A stretch of DNA of 64,000 nucleotides from Ligustrum vulgare. Its lineage: Eukaryota; Streptophyta; Magnoliopsida; Lamiales; Oleaceae. The notes under the pieces are model-generated. The model was not told the DNA's origin. It saw only the letters and a program-made list of their open reading frames with translations, and did not search any database. Location of the stretch: NCBI GenBank assembly GCA_963555705.1, contig OY743172.1, forward strand, positions 65,864,602-65,928,601, written 5' to 3'. Position numbers and translations under genes: made by a program. Position 1 is the first letter of the stretch, and each line of letters starts with the position of its first letter. Below, one piece after another: positions 33,404 to 46,341 of the stretch.

Positions 33404-35733
33404 AATGCTATTGGGAGAAGGAGAATAGCATACCAGTTAATTTGAATGGTAAACAACCTATACAGGTTAATAGCCTCAAACATTCTTACAAGGATCAAGG
33501 GAAGAAGATCTGGATGGCAAGTCAAAAAGCTAATGAGGCAGAACCATCTTAATCTAAGGATTCCCAGGAAAAAGGATCAGACTTGGGAACTTTTGATAGA
33601 TACTTTCATTCATGGTGCAAAGGATCAATTTAATTTCATCGGATGCAATGGTGGTAATTCTATTAAGGAAGGGAAGGAAATTTTGATATCTACTAAAAAT
33701 GCATTTGAAGCACTAGATGTAACAGTTGAGGAAATATCTGATATTCAAGAGGGATATTCAAGTAAAATGATGGTTAAGGAAAAGCTCAATATCACTACAG
33801 ATCCTGGAATGGAATCCACTGTGGATAAGGAGTGCTGAAGATGTATATGTGAATAATGAACTTGATTTTTGTATTGATCCAGCAAAATTACATAACATTG
33901 ATGAGAAGGAGGACGCACAAAATAATTTGTGATAATATTCTATACTAGCTCAAGAAATGGTCCATAACTTGGAAAGGAAAGTCAGGGGAGGCAACACCCT
34001 TCTTAAACTCGACATGGCCAAAGCCTATGACAGGGTGTCATGGGAATTCTTGATGAAAGTTTTGAAAGCTATGGGCATCAATGTCAGATGGAGAGATATG
34101 ATTCACATATGCGTATCTAACTATTGGTTCTCCATCCTTGTCAATGAAGAACTTCATGGCTTCTTCAGATCTTCTAGAGGGCTAAGGTAAGGAGAACCCA
34201 TCTCACCTTCTCTCTTTATTATACTTGCTGAAAGATTGAATAGAGGGCTGCATAATCTTTTTGATAAATATAAATCCCTTGTGGAGGTCAAATATCAGTT
34301 CCAGCACAATCCTTTGTTGATGATCTAATCATTTTCACAAATGGACAGAAAAATTCCATTAGCATTACTATGAAGATATTCAATTCTTATTTTTGGGGGA
34401 TACACTGGACATCCTGGGAAAAGATGTCCCCTCCCCGCGGCCCCGCCCTTCAATGAAGGAGGAATGGGTTGTAGAAAAATGAGGGAATTGAGCGAAGCCT
34501 TCGATTGTAAACTTTGGTGGAACTTCAGATCTCAGCATTCTTTATGGAGGTGTGTAATTAAAGCTAAATATTGCTGTGGAATTCACCATTGTAATGCTCA
34601 AATTAGACAACATGACTCACCTATTTGGAAGAGGCTTCTTAATCAGAGACATTCATTGCATTGAAAATTGGTGTGGGGAATATATGATTTTGGTATGATA
34701 AATGATTTTATACTTAATGGAGTTTGGAACTCATTTAAACTAGGAAGCTATGTTGACAATAAGGAGGCGACTGATCGATATTATAAAGATCCCTCACAGC
34801 AAAAATTTTCTCGACACTTACTTCGTCAGGTGAGTTCTCCATTCAATCTTGCCTAGATCTCTTTAGAGATAAATAAACAATGCATTCAGACCTCTTATAA
34901 TTTCATTTGGCATAGTGCTCTACCTCTTAAAATATCCATCTTTGTGTGGAAACTGTGGAATGACTTCATACTGGTGGATTCTGCACTTAATAGAAAACTT
35001 GGTCTCTAATATCCTTTCAAAAGCCAATGTTGTCAGGCTGAGGAATCTATTGAACATGTTTTTATTAATGGAAAGGTTGCTAGTGAGGTTTGGAAGGAGG
35101 CCAAAAAATACTACTCCCAAACTTATTATTTTGTCCCAACACTGGAGATTCTCACAATCCAAATTTTGTTATGGTACCACCTTGTCCATTATTTTGTCAC
35201 AACACTGGAGAAAAACTTCAAAATGTTGAAGATTGAAGTTTTTGTTAAAGAAGGACTAGGTGCCGCTTCGTTGGACAAGAATGGCCTTTCAAACATTAGA
35301 ATTGGTTAAATTTCTGTTGCTAGTTATGTTATACTGTCGTTGTTTGTCTTGTTTCATCTTGAACTTGTTTAATCTGTAGATTTAAATTGATTCATTTAAA
35401 CTATTTTGATCTTCTTAGCTCAATATTCTTGGGACTTTTAGCCCATTTTGTTCTTCTAATGCTCTTTCGAGATTAGATATTTTATTTATCTGATGCTCCC
35501 GTTGGATATGGTTTTTCTTCCAAGTTTGCAGCATTTACACTCCTTGGGAGACCTTTATCCTCTCGTGGGATTTTTGGATAGTTCTGGCCCTTATCATCCC
35601 GTAGGGATTGCTCGACTATTTACAAGATAGGTGCTTTACCAGATTGTGGTTGGGGTTTTGTTCCCTTGCCGATTTTTTTAGTCCGTAGCCTAATTCGGGA
35701 CCTCTGAAGGTTGTATTCAAACTAAAAAAAAAT
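33404..35733 (+). pseudogene. LINE (L1-type) retrotransposon remnant
   Basis: An RT block at 33957-34230 reads TLLKLDMAKAYDRVSWEFL, WFSILVN and FFRSSRGLR, then GEPISPSLFIILAERL: the plant L1-type RT with fingers and palm motifs. The catalytic DD box is not seen; a deletion lies near 34320-34400. Downstream EEGGMGCRKMRELSEAFDC and SLWRCVIKAKYC are typical thumb and C-terminal parts, and a zf-RVT region (IWHSALPLKISIFVWKLW, CCQAEESIEHVF) lies at 34905-35105. It ends near 35722-35733 in an A-run after a T-rich 3' part. Many stops and frameshifts. 33446-33838 is open but not recognised and may be upstream LINE sequence. Confidence 0.85.
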
Positions 35734-35949
35734 ATTGTTATGGCCATAGCCACACTTATGATATCATAGGGCCATAGTCGATCTCAATAAGTTTGGTGAA
35801 GATTTTTTTTAGGTCGTGGACAAACTCATGTCTTCTGAGGACCGTAGCAGGACTCTAATAATTAGAAAATTCCTATGTTGAAAATAGCTTTGAAATAGAG
35901 CTTTTAATCATCATAAAAAAGGAGTAGTGGTACATTAGGCCTTTTTTTT
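35734..35949. other. Flank between LINE tail and gypsy integrase end
   Basis: No coding signal. Words such as GGCCATAGCC and GACCGTAGC recur. Probably the stretch downstream of the host gypsy pol on the minus strand. Confidence 0.35.
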
Positions 35950-36074
35950 AAATTTGGCCCTTGCATTTTCTATTTGTAATAAAGTTCGAGATGTTCAACA
36001 TTCTAAGGGTGCAAAATTGTGGTTCATTCCAGAATCAATAGCTTGTATGCTCCATTTCTTATTACTTTGGTTGC
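35950..36074 (-). pseudogene. Gypsy integrase C-terminus (part 2, separated from 58184-58775)
   Basis: On the minus strand it reads ATKVIRNGAYKLLILE, a stop, and then NVEHLELYYK before a final stop, the usual end of a Tat-branch gypsy integrase (typically ...WNVEHLK.YY). The N-terminal continuation, ending NWEGPYKV, lies 22 kb away at 58184. The two parts meet exactly at the GTTGC/GTTAC duplication of the inserted element. Confidence 0.8.
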
Positions 36075-36391
36075 TGTCTACAATTTTTATAATCCCGAAA
36101 GTGTACGTGTCGCACAAGTAATAAAGTGTACTTAGAGTTCGGATATCGATCCCACGAGGATTGATTAAACTTATGTTCTAGACTAATTACCTTAACCGGA
36201 ACGAGAAAAGTGATTTGATTTGTGAAGTTTTAAATTTAGTTAAACTAGTGAACTAAAACTAAAAAAATAAAAATAAAATAGTAATACGAACTTATGGTTT
36301 TCTTAAGTGATTTTTAAAGGTGCCAGGACATTCGGTTTCATATAAGTCAATACTATTAATTTCAATCATCAAGTTTTACTTCTATCTATGT
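36075..36391 (-). repeat. 3' LTR of the Tat-like element, outer part
   Basis: TGTCTACAATTTTTATAATC at 36075 matches TGTCTGCGACTTTTATAATC at 50228. The LTR is broken at 36391 by a Tekay-like element and resumes at 45155. Confidence 0.88.
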
Positions 36392-38820
36392 TGTAACACC
36401 CCAAGTTTAAGAGTCTAAAACCTAGGCGTGTCAACTTCCATTCACATTTAAATGCGGAATTAAATCGTTTACACAATTAAAATGTTCATTTATCTATTGC
36501 AAAATTTTACAGAAATTTCGGCAGAGTCTCCTCTGTAAATTGGACATAGCCAACCTGTAGAGGGACGTCAAAACCATTTTACAAATACAATTCTCAACTC
36601 ATTCAAACCCAACAATCCACATCCGACCAAAATTCCAAAATTCAACTTCAACATCAATTCCCCAAACTCCTCAACAATGAACTTGAAGTATAAATTTATA
36701 AACTCATGAAAACATGATAAAAACTAATCACAGGGAAATACCATAACTTATTTAAACTAATTTCAACTGAAACAATTATCAAAATAAATGAATTAAGAAA
36801 TAATTACTTAGAACTTAAATAAATTCTAATTTAACTAAAAATAACTTGTGAAAGCCCTCGATTCAGTCCTAAAGCAGATGGAATTATGAGTACTGTCTGA
36901 GTCTGCCGCCAAGTGCTCTCCTCATATCACCTATCTTTTATCACCTGAAATATTGGGGAGGGATTGGGGTGAACTAAAGCTCAGTAAGTAAACTGTATGC
37001 ATGAATGCTTTTTAAAAATTCCATATATGTATCCCCTTTTTCTTTACTTTCCAGAACATTCAAACATTTCAAACTTTCACTTAACATTTCAAAACTTTCA
37101 CTTCATTTCCATCGTGAGCTCACTTGGTGTAACTTCTAGTCAATCAGAATGCAGTGGGCAATTACTTATTTGGAACCAGATTACATTCACATTTCCACCG
37201 CAAAGCGGTTTAACATTCACTTTCCCACCGCAAATCGGTTTAACATTCACTTTCCCACCACAAAGCGGTTTAACAGTCCACCGTAAACGGTTGAACATTC
37301 CGTCGCAAAGCGACTTAATTCGGGTACGCCGGTCCCCCGCGCCCCATTTCCCACTCGCAACTTTCATGAACTAGAAGCACACCCATTCATTCTTAAAAAA
37401 ACTTGGGATACATAACTTTTGAACAAACTTGCACTTTGACACATTTCTTTCATTTTAAAAGCATTTAACTTCCCAATTTCGATGCCAATGCATGCTTGAT
37501 GATGCAATGACATGATAATGTGCATGCTTAAACATTCTTCTCAATGACATATGCTTTCATAAAGTAAATGAAATTCATCAAAGCGCGTAAGTTGTAAGAC
37601 AGTCATTTACACATAACTTTCACATTTACATTCAACTTTGATGAAAATAGGGGGAAGTTTACTTACCTAACGTCCTTAGTATTTACCGTTTCTGAATTTG
37701 CAAGTGGAAAAGTCTCGGATGCCCGTGACGTCAATGTACCAAATATCCTAATTGTTCACATTCATTAATAAGTATAACTTTTAATTCACATCGTGACCTT
37801 ACGTTTAGATTAAAGCACATAAAACAAGAAAGAGTTTCATGCTTCCAATTCCCAAAACATTACATTCTAAATCCCTAACATGCATAAGAATGTAAGATTA
37901 TAATCAAGGTCTTGATTTAACTAAAATTAATTAGAACAAACCATTTCGATAGTTTCCAAATCTGAAATTCCAACTTAAAGTTCCAAATAAATTCTTAAAT
38001 CTACAAAATAGAAACTTCAATCCAAGAGTTAAAAATTTAAGCACTTAACTAATTTCATAAATTCGATGTCCTCAAATTTACCCATAATAACATAAACTCA
38101 ATTAAACTAACTCAATTTTAAACCAAGTATTTTTCCAACATTTTTAAATCTGAAAAAAAAAAACTCTCAAAACAGTTGTCAATTAAACCAATTAAATTCC
38201 AAAATTTCATAACTCTGGAGAATCACTACCAGGTCTGAGAATCAATGTAATCCTTTATATCATATTTCCCAATTTCGAAATTTACCCCTTTCTAGCTCAA
38301 AAATGAAATTAAACATTTTTCGACATTTGAAAACTTACTTTGAACGACCACACTGTTGAAATTTCAGCTAAAATCCAATTTAAACTAACATCTCAACAAG
38401 GCAGATTAAATTCATAAAATTTCAATCTGAAAATAGTGGTGAACTTATGTACATCCATGAACACACACACATATACATCTATACATACATATATAAACAT
38501 TATTCAAATCCCAAATTAACATTTAAAATTCGAAATCTACCTATTTTGAAATCTGAAAATATGAAAATCTTAGCCTATATACATACACTCAACATATATA
38601 TACATCAATACGCATATATGTGTGTGCGAGTGTGTGTGTAGTGCGTGTGCTGTGTGTTTTGTGCCGGGTGTGTGCACTGCCGACGAAAGGAACGAGGGAA
38701 GGGGGAGGGTTACCGGGTGGTGGTGGCGCAGGCGACATCGCTGGCAGAAGGGATGAGCAGCGCTGGTTGAGTGTGTGAGGTGAAAGAGCGGCGAGAGAGG
38801 CAGAGAGGTAGGAGATCGAG
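36392..38820 (-). repeat. 3' LTR of the Tekay-like element, 5' part deleted
   Basis: Matches 42265-44680 almost base for base, then stops at GGAGATCGAG. The equivalent of 44681-45154 is missing and interior sequence is joined directly. A tandem hairpin block near 37180-37310 (CCGCAAAGCGGTTTAACATT) has one unit more than the other LTR. Confidence 0.88.
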
Positions 38821-41800
38821 AAGGCTCAACCTTCTTCTCGAATCTCATGACCCTTTCATAGGAGTTACTTTCAAGAAGATCATATCACATGCGGCGAATT
38901 CCAATGGTTCCCTTCTTTTGTCAGCATAGTTCTTCTGTCTACTCTTAGCAGTTCTCATCCATCGACGGATCACTCTATAATTTATATTGTCTGTTGTACT
39001 ATTTCTAGACCCAATAATTATTCTTTCTCCTTGCTCACCCTCGTGAACTGACGATTTACACTTCCTATCGTACAGTACTCAATACGGATCGAAGCTTGAT
39101 AGTTATTGTTGTAGGAGACCATCAACCGACATTATCCCACTTATGAATCCATTCACTAACTTTCTCTTTCCAGCCTTTCATAGGATCTATTCTAACGTCT
39201 AAACCTTAATATATATATTGATTGATCACATTCTAAAACTAAAATCAAGAAGATTGACCAAAATAAGACTTTATAATCCAGCATTAGTGAAATTTGACGT
39301 CTATACCAGAATATACAGTAGAAATACTAAAACTATGACATAATCTTTCTGGAAAGATTCACAAACGAAATCCTTTTTGAATATGCTGACATTTCTTTTA
39401 AAATTGGAGGATCAACTTAACTCCTGTAACCCATACTTATATATTGTAATCAAATATTCAGCATCATACACTCATCTTAAAACTAAAGCCAAGGTACTAA
39501 CAAAAAAAATCCATGCTTTCAAAATTATCATAAGAACAATATTCTAACCAATTATTTCATAAATAAATCCTTGACCTATCACCAATGAATAAAACTTTTG
39601 TGATTCATATAGAATTCCTCATCAAGTTTACTTAACCCAAAGATACAATCCCATTATAAGTAAAAGTCACACAGCTGACCTCAATTAATCATATCAATCT
39701 CTCTAAGATTACAACATAATAACCATCATATCCTTCACACGAACCTTTTATGTCAATATACTCACTAAGATTTTATATCAATCTCTCAAACTCAATAAAT
39801 CTTGGACTCTGCCATTGTCACTCTTTCTGCCCACTACTCCATAATAAATAATCATTGTGAAGTCTTATTCTCATTTTCCACAAATCCTATCCACAAGGAC
39901 AATTGCCTAAAATTTCATTTCTTATTTTTGAATCAAGATACCATCAATAATAATCTCCACAATTTCATGGTATGTACTATCATAAACTTTCCTCCGATTA
40001 GATGCATTACTTCTGCAATACTTGTACAAATCTAGGACCTGAAAAAGTTTCTTTCATCAATTTCATCCAACAATCTCTCATATGATATTTTAGTATCATC
40101 AATGAAAACGTAACGTACATCAGTGAATCATTCAAATTACGATGAAACCTGATTTATTTTCCATGACTGAGATTCCTCCTTATTCGAATTCCACTTAAAA
40201 CCAAATATAGCATAACTTATTCATGGAAAGTCAACTTATTTCATAATCTCAATACATCGTCACCTTCAGTTCTCACCATAAGAGCAATCGCATTATCCCT
40301 TATAATTATCTCCTCTACCTTTTATATTCAAATGACCGTATGACAATCATCATTATCTCACATAATCCCAAACCTTCAATCATATGTCCCCAAATTCTCA
40401 TTTCGAATAAATGGTTACTCCTTTAAGGCATCTCACTATAAAATACTTTCAATATCTCCCAATAATGATAACTGACTTTCCCAAAAAATCATATTGCATG
40501 TAAATAACCAAATCTTTAACACATCATCTTCCAATCAACTTCCAAAATAAATCAACAGTATCATCACTTACCATCATAATTTATAATATTCTCCAATATA
40601 AGTGATAATTTCTCACTAATAATCAATAAGTTCCTAAGAATAATTAAAATTCTTTCCAATAATGCCATAACATTTTTCTTCACTCATCTTTTCAAAATAT
40701 GACTTGACATTTCCCAATATACGCATCAAGTCATCACATAACTTCATGTATACCTTGATATCCCAGAAAATCGATTCTAAATTCCTCAACATAACAATTT
40801 CAAATCATAGTTTCCAATATCAATATCTCACTTCCTTCAATACATTAATTGGCTCAAATGACCACTCATTAGTCATACTTATAAATATATGACACAAATC
40901 AAAATCCCAAAATTTCTTAGTTACCAGACCAAACAACATTATAAATTTCTCTCAAAATAGAGGAATAATTCACTTACTCAAACACAAAATCCATTCCTTA
41001 ATTCCCAATAATTAAGAATCAAATTTTTAAATCTCAAATTTCATCATTTTTCTCATAGAAGTCTTAATAAAATTATATCACTCATAATCTCAACATCTCA
41101 TCACTTCATAAAACTGGTTTTGCCATGTCTAAAATCAATTATGCAAAGTCTCATAAAACCATCTTTCTTCTTCATGTATAGCTCCTGAGCACCCCATGGA
41201 AAAAAGCTAGGTCAAACAAAACCTTTGTCCATGAGATTCTATAGTTACACTTTGAGCTCTTTTAAGTTACAAAGGAGCCATCCGATATTATACCTTGGAT
41301 ACTAGAGTTGCGCACTTAATCGATGACGAATTCAATCTCTCTTTTAGGCGATAAATCACCAAGATCTTTTGAGAACATCTTTAGTCATTCTCGAATAACA
41401 GAAATTTGTTCGAGAGAAGTATTCACCTTAGACACTTCAATTATTGCAACTAGGTAGGCCTAATAACTCTTATTCATCAATTGACGAGTCTTCATCACTG
41501 ATAATATCGATATGAAAAGTTCTACCTTTACCTCAACAAGGCGAAAAAGGGTTTCATTTGAAGGTTCAAATACCACCTTAACGTAGCCAGTGATTGAAAC
41601 CTTATACCATAATAATCATTCCATTCCTAGTATGACATCAAGTTTGTGGGTATTCAGTGTTATGAAATCCATCATCTACTCCTTCCCATTCACCATGATT
41701 GGGAAATTTCTCAACACATAACTTTAGTTCAACAATTCTTCAAATGGCGTTGACAATATAAACTTGGTCTCCAGCTACTGAGATGGGTAAATCAATTTTC

Positions 41801-42264
41801 CTATAACTGTTGGACTATCAAATGAGTGGGTAGTCTCGATATCAAACACGATAAGTGCTTAATACTAAGTTCAATGACTTCTCAACTCCTCGTTTGGACA
41901 TTGTATACTCTCGTGCCGATATACCATTCATATCCATTTCTTATTTCACAAAAAGATCTAATAAATGGCACCCAAATTTTTAATAATCATTATTTTCTCA
42001 CTTCCTCATTTACATAACCAAGATATACTCGTCATATTCACTGACAACATTCTTAACCTTTCACTTTCCGACATTACACATTAGTATGCAAGAATTTACA
42101 ATAATTGGAACATCAAATAACATTTCATAATTTAATCAAAATTTAACTTACCAGATGATCGAGGGAGAAGCACTTGAGGTGTGACTCAATACCTGAACCA
42201 TTTTCAAATAAATTTTAAAAGTCTACAGAATCGCTTTTAAAACTCTTATCTCTGATACAAAAAA
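38821..42264 (-). other. Degenerate interior of the Tekay-like element
   Basis: Apart from the protease-RT remnant at 41090-41830 I can read no domain. The stretch 38860-41090 is AT-rich and full of stops in all frames; by position it should be the remains of RT to integrase. Confidence 0.6.
41090..41830 (-). pseudogene. Gypsy protease-RT remnant
   Basis: In shifting frames on the minus strand: LRNFPIMVNGK and HKLDVILGME (end of the protease, normally DVILGMDWL), then YVKVVFEPSNETLFRL, a linker, REIEFVID, and the RT start around MDKGFV, GAQELYMKKKDGFMRLCI. These are chromovirus (Tekay/Del) pol landmarks in the right order. Stops and frameshifts are frequent, so it is an old copy. Confidence 0.75.
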
Positions 42265-45154
42265 TGTAACACCCCAAGTTTAAGAGTCTAAAACCTAGGC
42301 GTGTCAACTTCCATTCACATTTAAATGCGGAATTAAATCGTTTACACAATTAAAATGTTCATTTATCTATTGCAAAATTTTACAGAAATTTCGGCAGAGT
42401 CTCCTCTATAAATTGGACATAGCCAACCTGTAGAGGGACGTCAAAACCATTTTACAAATACAATTCTCAACTCATTCAAACCCAACAATCCACATCCGAC
42501 CAAAATTTCAAAATTCAACTTCAACATCAATTCCCCAAACTCCTCAACAAAGAACTTGAAGTATAAATTTATAAACTCATGAAAACATGATAAAAACTAA
42601 TCACAGGGAAATACCATAACTTATTTAAACTAATTTCAACCGAAACAATTATCAAAATAAATGAATTAAGAAATAATTACTTAGAACTTAAACAAATTCT
42701 AATTTAACTAAAAATAACTTGTGAAAGCCCTCGATTCAGTCCTAAAGCAGATGGAATTATGAGTACTGTCTGAGTCTGCCGCCAAGTGCTCTCCTCATAT
42801 CACCTATCTTTCATCACCTGAAATATTGGGGAGGGATTGGGGTGAGCTAAAGCTCAGAAAGTAAACTGTATGCATGAATGCATGCTTATGACATGAATGC
42901 TTTTTAAAAATTCCATTTATGTATCCCCTTTTTCTTTACTTTCCAGAACATTCAAACATTTCAAACTTTCACTTAACATTTCAAAACTTTCACTTCATTT
43001 CCATCGTGAGCTCACTTGGTGTAACTTCTAGTCAATCAGAATGCAGTGGGCAATTACTTATTTGGAACCAGATTACATTCACATTTCCACTACAAAGCGG
43101 TTTAACATTCACTTTCCCACCGCAAAGCGGTTTAACAGTCCACCGTAAACGGTTGAACATTCCGTCGCAAAGCGACTTAATTCGGGTACGCCGGTCCCCC
43201 GCGCCCCATTTCCCACTAGCAACTTTCATGAACTAGAAGCACACCCATTCATTCTTAAAAAAACTTGGGATAGATAACTTTTGAACAAACTTGCACTTTG
43301 ACACATTTCTTTCATTTTAAAAGCATTTAACTTCCCAATTTCGATGCCAATGTATGCTTGATGATGCAATGACATGATAATGTGCATGCTTAAACATTCT
43401 TCTCAATGACATATGCTTTCATAAAGTAAATGAAATTCATCAAAACACGTAAGTTGTAAGACAGTCATTTACACATAACTTTCACATTTACATTCAACTT
43501 TGATGAAAATAGGGGGAAGTTTACTTACCTGACGTCCTTAGTATTTACCGTTTCTGAATTTGCAAGTGGAAAAGTCTCGGATGCCCGTGACGTCAATGTA
43601 CCAAATATCCTAATTGTTCACATTCATTAATAAGTATAACGTTTAATTCACAGTGTGACCTTACGTTTATATTAAAGCACATAAAACAAGAAAGAGTTTC
43701 ATGCTTCCAATTCCCAAAACATTACATTCTAAATCCCTAACATGCATAAGAATGTAAGATTATAATCAAGGTCTTGATTTAACTAAAATTAATCAGAACA
43801 AACCATTTCGATAGTTTCCAAATCTGAAATTCCAACTTAAAGTTCCAAATAAATTCTTAAATCTACAAAATACAAACTTCAATCCAAGAGTTAAAAATTT
43901 AAGGACTTAGCTAATTTCATAAATTCGAAGTCCTCAAATTTACCCATAATAACATAAACTCAATTAAACTAACTCAATTTTAAACCAAGTATTTTTCCAA
44001 CATTTTTAAATCTGAAAACAAAACTCTCAAAACAGTTGTCAATTAAACCAATTAAATTCCAAAATTTCATAACTCTGGAGAATCACTACCAGGTCTGAGA
44101 ATCAATATAATCCTTTATATCATATTTCCCAATTTCGAAATTTACCCCTTTCTAGCTCAAAAATGAAATTAAACATTTTTCGACATTTGAAAACTTACTT
44201 TGAACGACCTCACTGTTGAAATTTCAGCTAAAATTCCAATTTAAACTAACATCTCAACAAGGCAGATTAAATTCATAAAATTTCAATCTGAAAATAGTGG
44301 TGAACTTATGTATATCCATGAACACACACACATATACATCTATACATACATATATAAACATTATTCAAATCCCAAATTAACATTTAAAATTCGAAATCTA
44401 CCTATTTTGAAATTTGAAAATATGAAAATCTTAGCCTATATACATACACTCAACATATATATACATCAATACGCATATATGTGTGTGCGAGTGTGTGTGT
44501 AGTGCGTGTGCTGTGTGTTTTGTGCCGGGTGTGTGCACTGCCGGCGAAAGGAACGAGGGAAGGGGGAGGGTTACCGGGTGGTGGTGGCGCAGGCGACATC
44601 GCCGGCGGAAGGGATGAGCAGCGCTGGTTGAGTGTGTCAGGTGAAAGAGCGGCGAGAGAGCAGAGAGGTAGGAGATCGAGAGAGCCTAGACAGAGAGTGA
44701 GAAATCGCGAGAGAGAGAGAGAGAGAGAGAGCGGGCGTGAGAGAAAGAGGAATGAGGTTTAGGTTTAGGTTTTTAAATGTAAACTTTGTTAATTGCAAAT
44801 CAGTCCTTCAATTCTCATAAATAGGTAATTTAAGTCCACATCCCTCAAATAAAATTCAGAGTGCCACTAAACTTTCCCCAATTCCCATTTAACACAATTT
44901 AGGCCACTTTCAACTTAATTAAATAGAAAATAACAAGATTAATAAATAACGTTAATAATCACACATAAAATTGCACATGGACAATTTATGAACTTTCTAT
45001 TTGGCACATTGATCAAGACGGCATCCAAGTCCTTCCACTGCAAAATAATTCAAATCATTGACATAAAATTTATCAAATTTAAAATTTATAATAACATTAA
45101 TATAAATGTCACGTGGATTTAAAGATGCACGTAACAATGAAACACGGTATTACA
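42265..45154 (-). repeat. 5' LTR of the Tekay-like element
   Basis: 2890 bp, TGTAACACCCC to ATTACA. Contains the CCGCAAAGCGGTTTAACATT block near 43090-43140, a (TG)n stretch near 44480-44510 and a (GA)n run near 44710-44731. Confidence 0.9.
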
Positions 45155-46341
45155 TATGTGCTCGCTTGAATTCATGTTTGCATATGAAATTTTCCTCTCG
45201 AGTTTAAATCTACTCCTCCTAGTTAGTCGACCGTGTTAACGAACAGCTGTCCGTAATCACTAAGTGCATGGAATGCAAGAATTCATGTAACGATCACAAT
45301 AATAACGAAAGTATATCTCTATCGTTCGTCCAATTACTGGATTTTATCCCTAGATCTAAGTATTAGCTCACCTCTCGAATTATGAAAACACTCATGACAT
45401 CGTGAACGAGTGATCAATTCATTCATGCATTAAACACGAAGATAAAATCAACACATGCAAAATATATGTAAAACTCAAATTATGAAATTAATAGCATCAA
45501 ACTTAAGCTACATTGAATATCCCAGCTAAATATTTAACTACTTATCAAAAAATAATTAAAAGCACAATAATTAAATATAAACATGTTGAGCATATCAGAT
45601 TAACAAAGAGAAAATAAACTCTTGCACTAAGGGATTCTTCCATATTGATAATCTTCAATCCTCTCCCTTTGACTACAATTTCCTCCAAAGAATTTTATAT
45701 TAAGAACACGAGGTTATGATATTTTAAGCTCTGCAAAGGTCCTCTAATTTGTGCATAAGAAGTGGTATTTATAGATTGTTGAAGAAACCTAGGCTTTTGG
45801 CCTGAATTCACGTTAGGCCTGAAAGCAGCATGGCTACGCAGGTCAAATTGTGGGAGCCACGCAGTTGTCTCAAATCAGGTTATGTAAATCTTGAATTCCT
45901 CCCGCGATCGCGCAGTAGAAGGGTTCGTGGCTGCGTGGTTCACCGCTAGAGTGTAATTTTAACTTTCAGAAGTATATAAGTAGGACCTTGTCTTTTACTT
46001 GCACCTCCGATCCTTCAACTTCTAATTGTTGCAATTCAATCCCCGTACTTTCAAATCTCTTCCAAACTTTCTTCCAACTTCAATTAAGTACTCCAACCTT
46101 GATTTTCTAGCACTTTGGACCTCTTACAGATCCCGGTTGACATGATCTTCATCCATTTGTCTATTTTAGCTCCAATTATCACTAGAATACGCATGATTCA
46201 CTTCAATTACACAATTCACTCGATTTTGGGATATTTCTTGGAATATAAACAAATGCAACAATACTGTAGACTTTATTTTTAAAATGACAATAGAAAATTC
46301 TAATTTGGATATATAAATAAGTGTATAAAATACACTTAACA
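45155..46341 (-). repeat. 3' LTR of the Tat-like element, inner part
   Basis: Resumes TATGTGCTCGCTTGAATTCATG, matching 50543 on, and ends with AAGTGTATAAAATACACTT and TAACA. GC-rich words (GCTACGCAGG, CGCGATCGCGCAG, GGCTGCGTGG) lie at 45830-45945. Confidence 0.88.

Larger units (their letters stand above)
36392..45154 (-). mobile_element. Tekay/Del-like gypsy element, degenerate, in the Tat 3' LTR
   Basis: Bounded by TGTAACACCCC at 36392 and GGTATTACA at 45154, with a perfect duplication TATGT (36387-36391, 45155-45159). LTRs at 36392-38820 (truncated) and 42265-45154 (2890 bp). A primer-site remnant on the minus strand (TGTATCAGAG, 42248-42258) sets the orientation. The interior of 3.4 kb keeps protease and RT fragments only. 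Confidence 0.9.

Noticed and set aside
37140..37367. Cys/Gly-rich ORF on the minus strand (KPLCGGKVNV repeats)
   Set aside because: It is a translation of the tandem hairpin block in the LTR, with unit number differing between LTRs.
44700..44735. (GA)n run as a regulatory GAGA element
   Set aside because: A simple repeat inside a degenerate LTR; no gene nearby to regulate.
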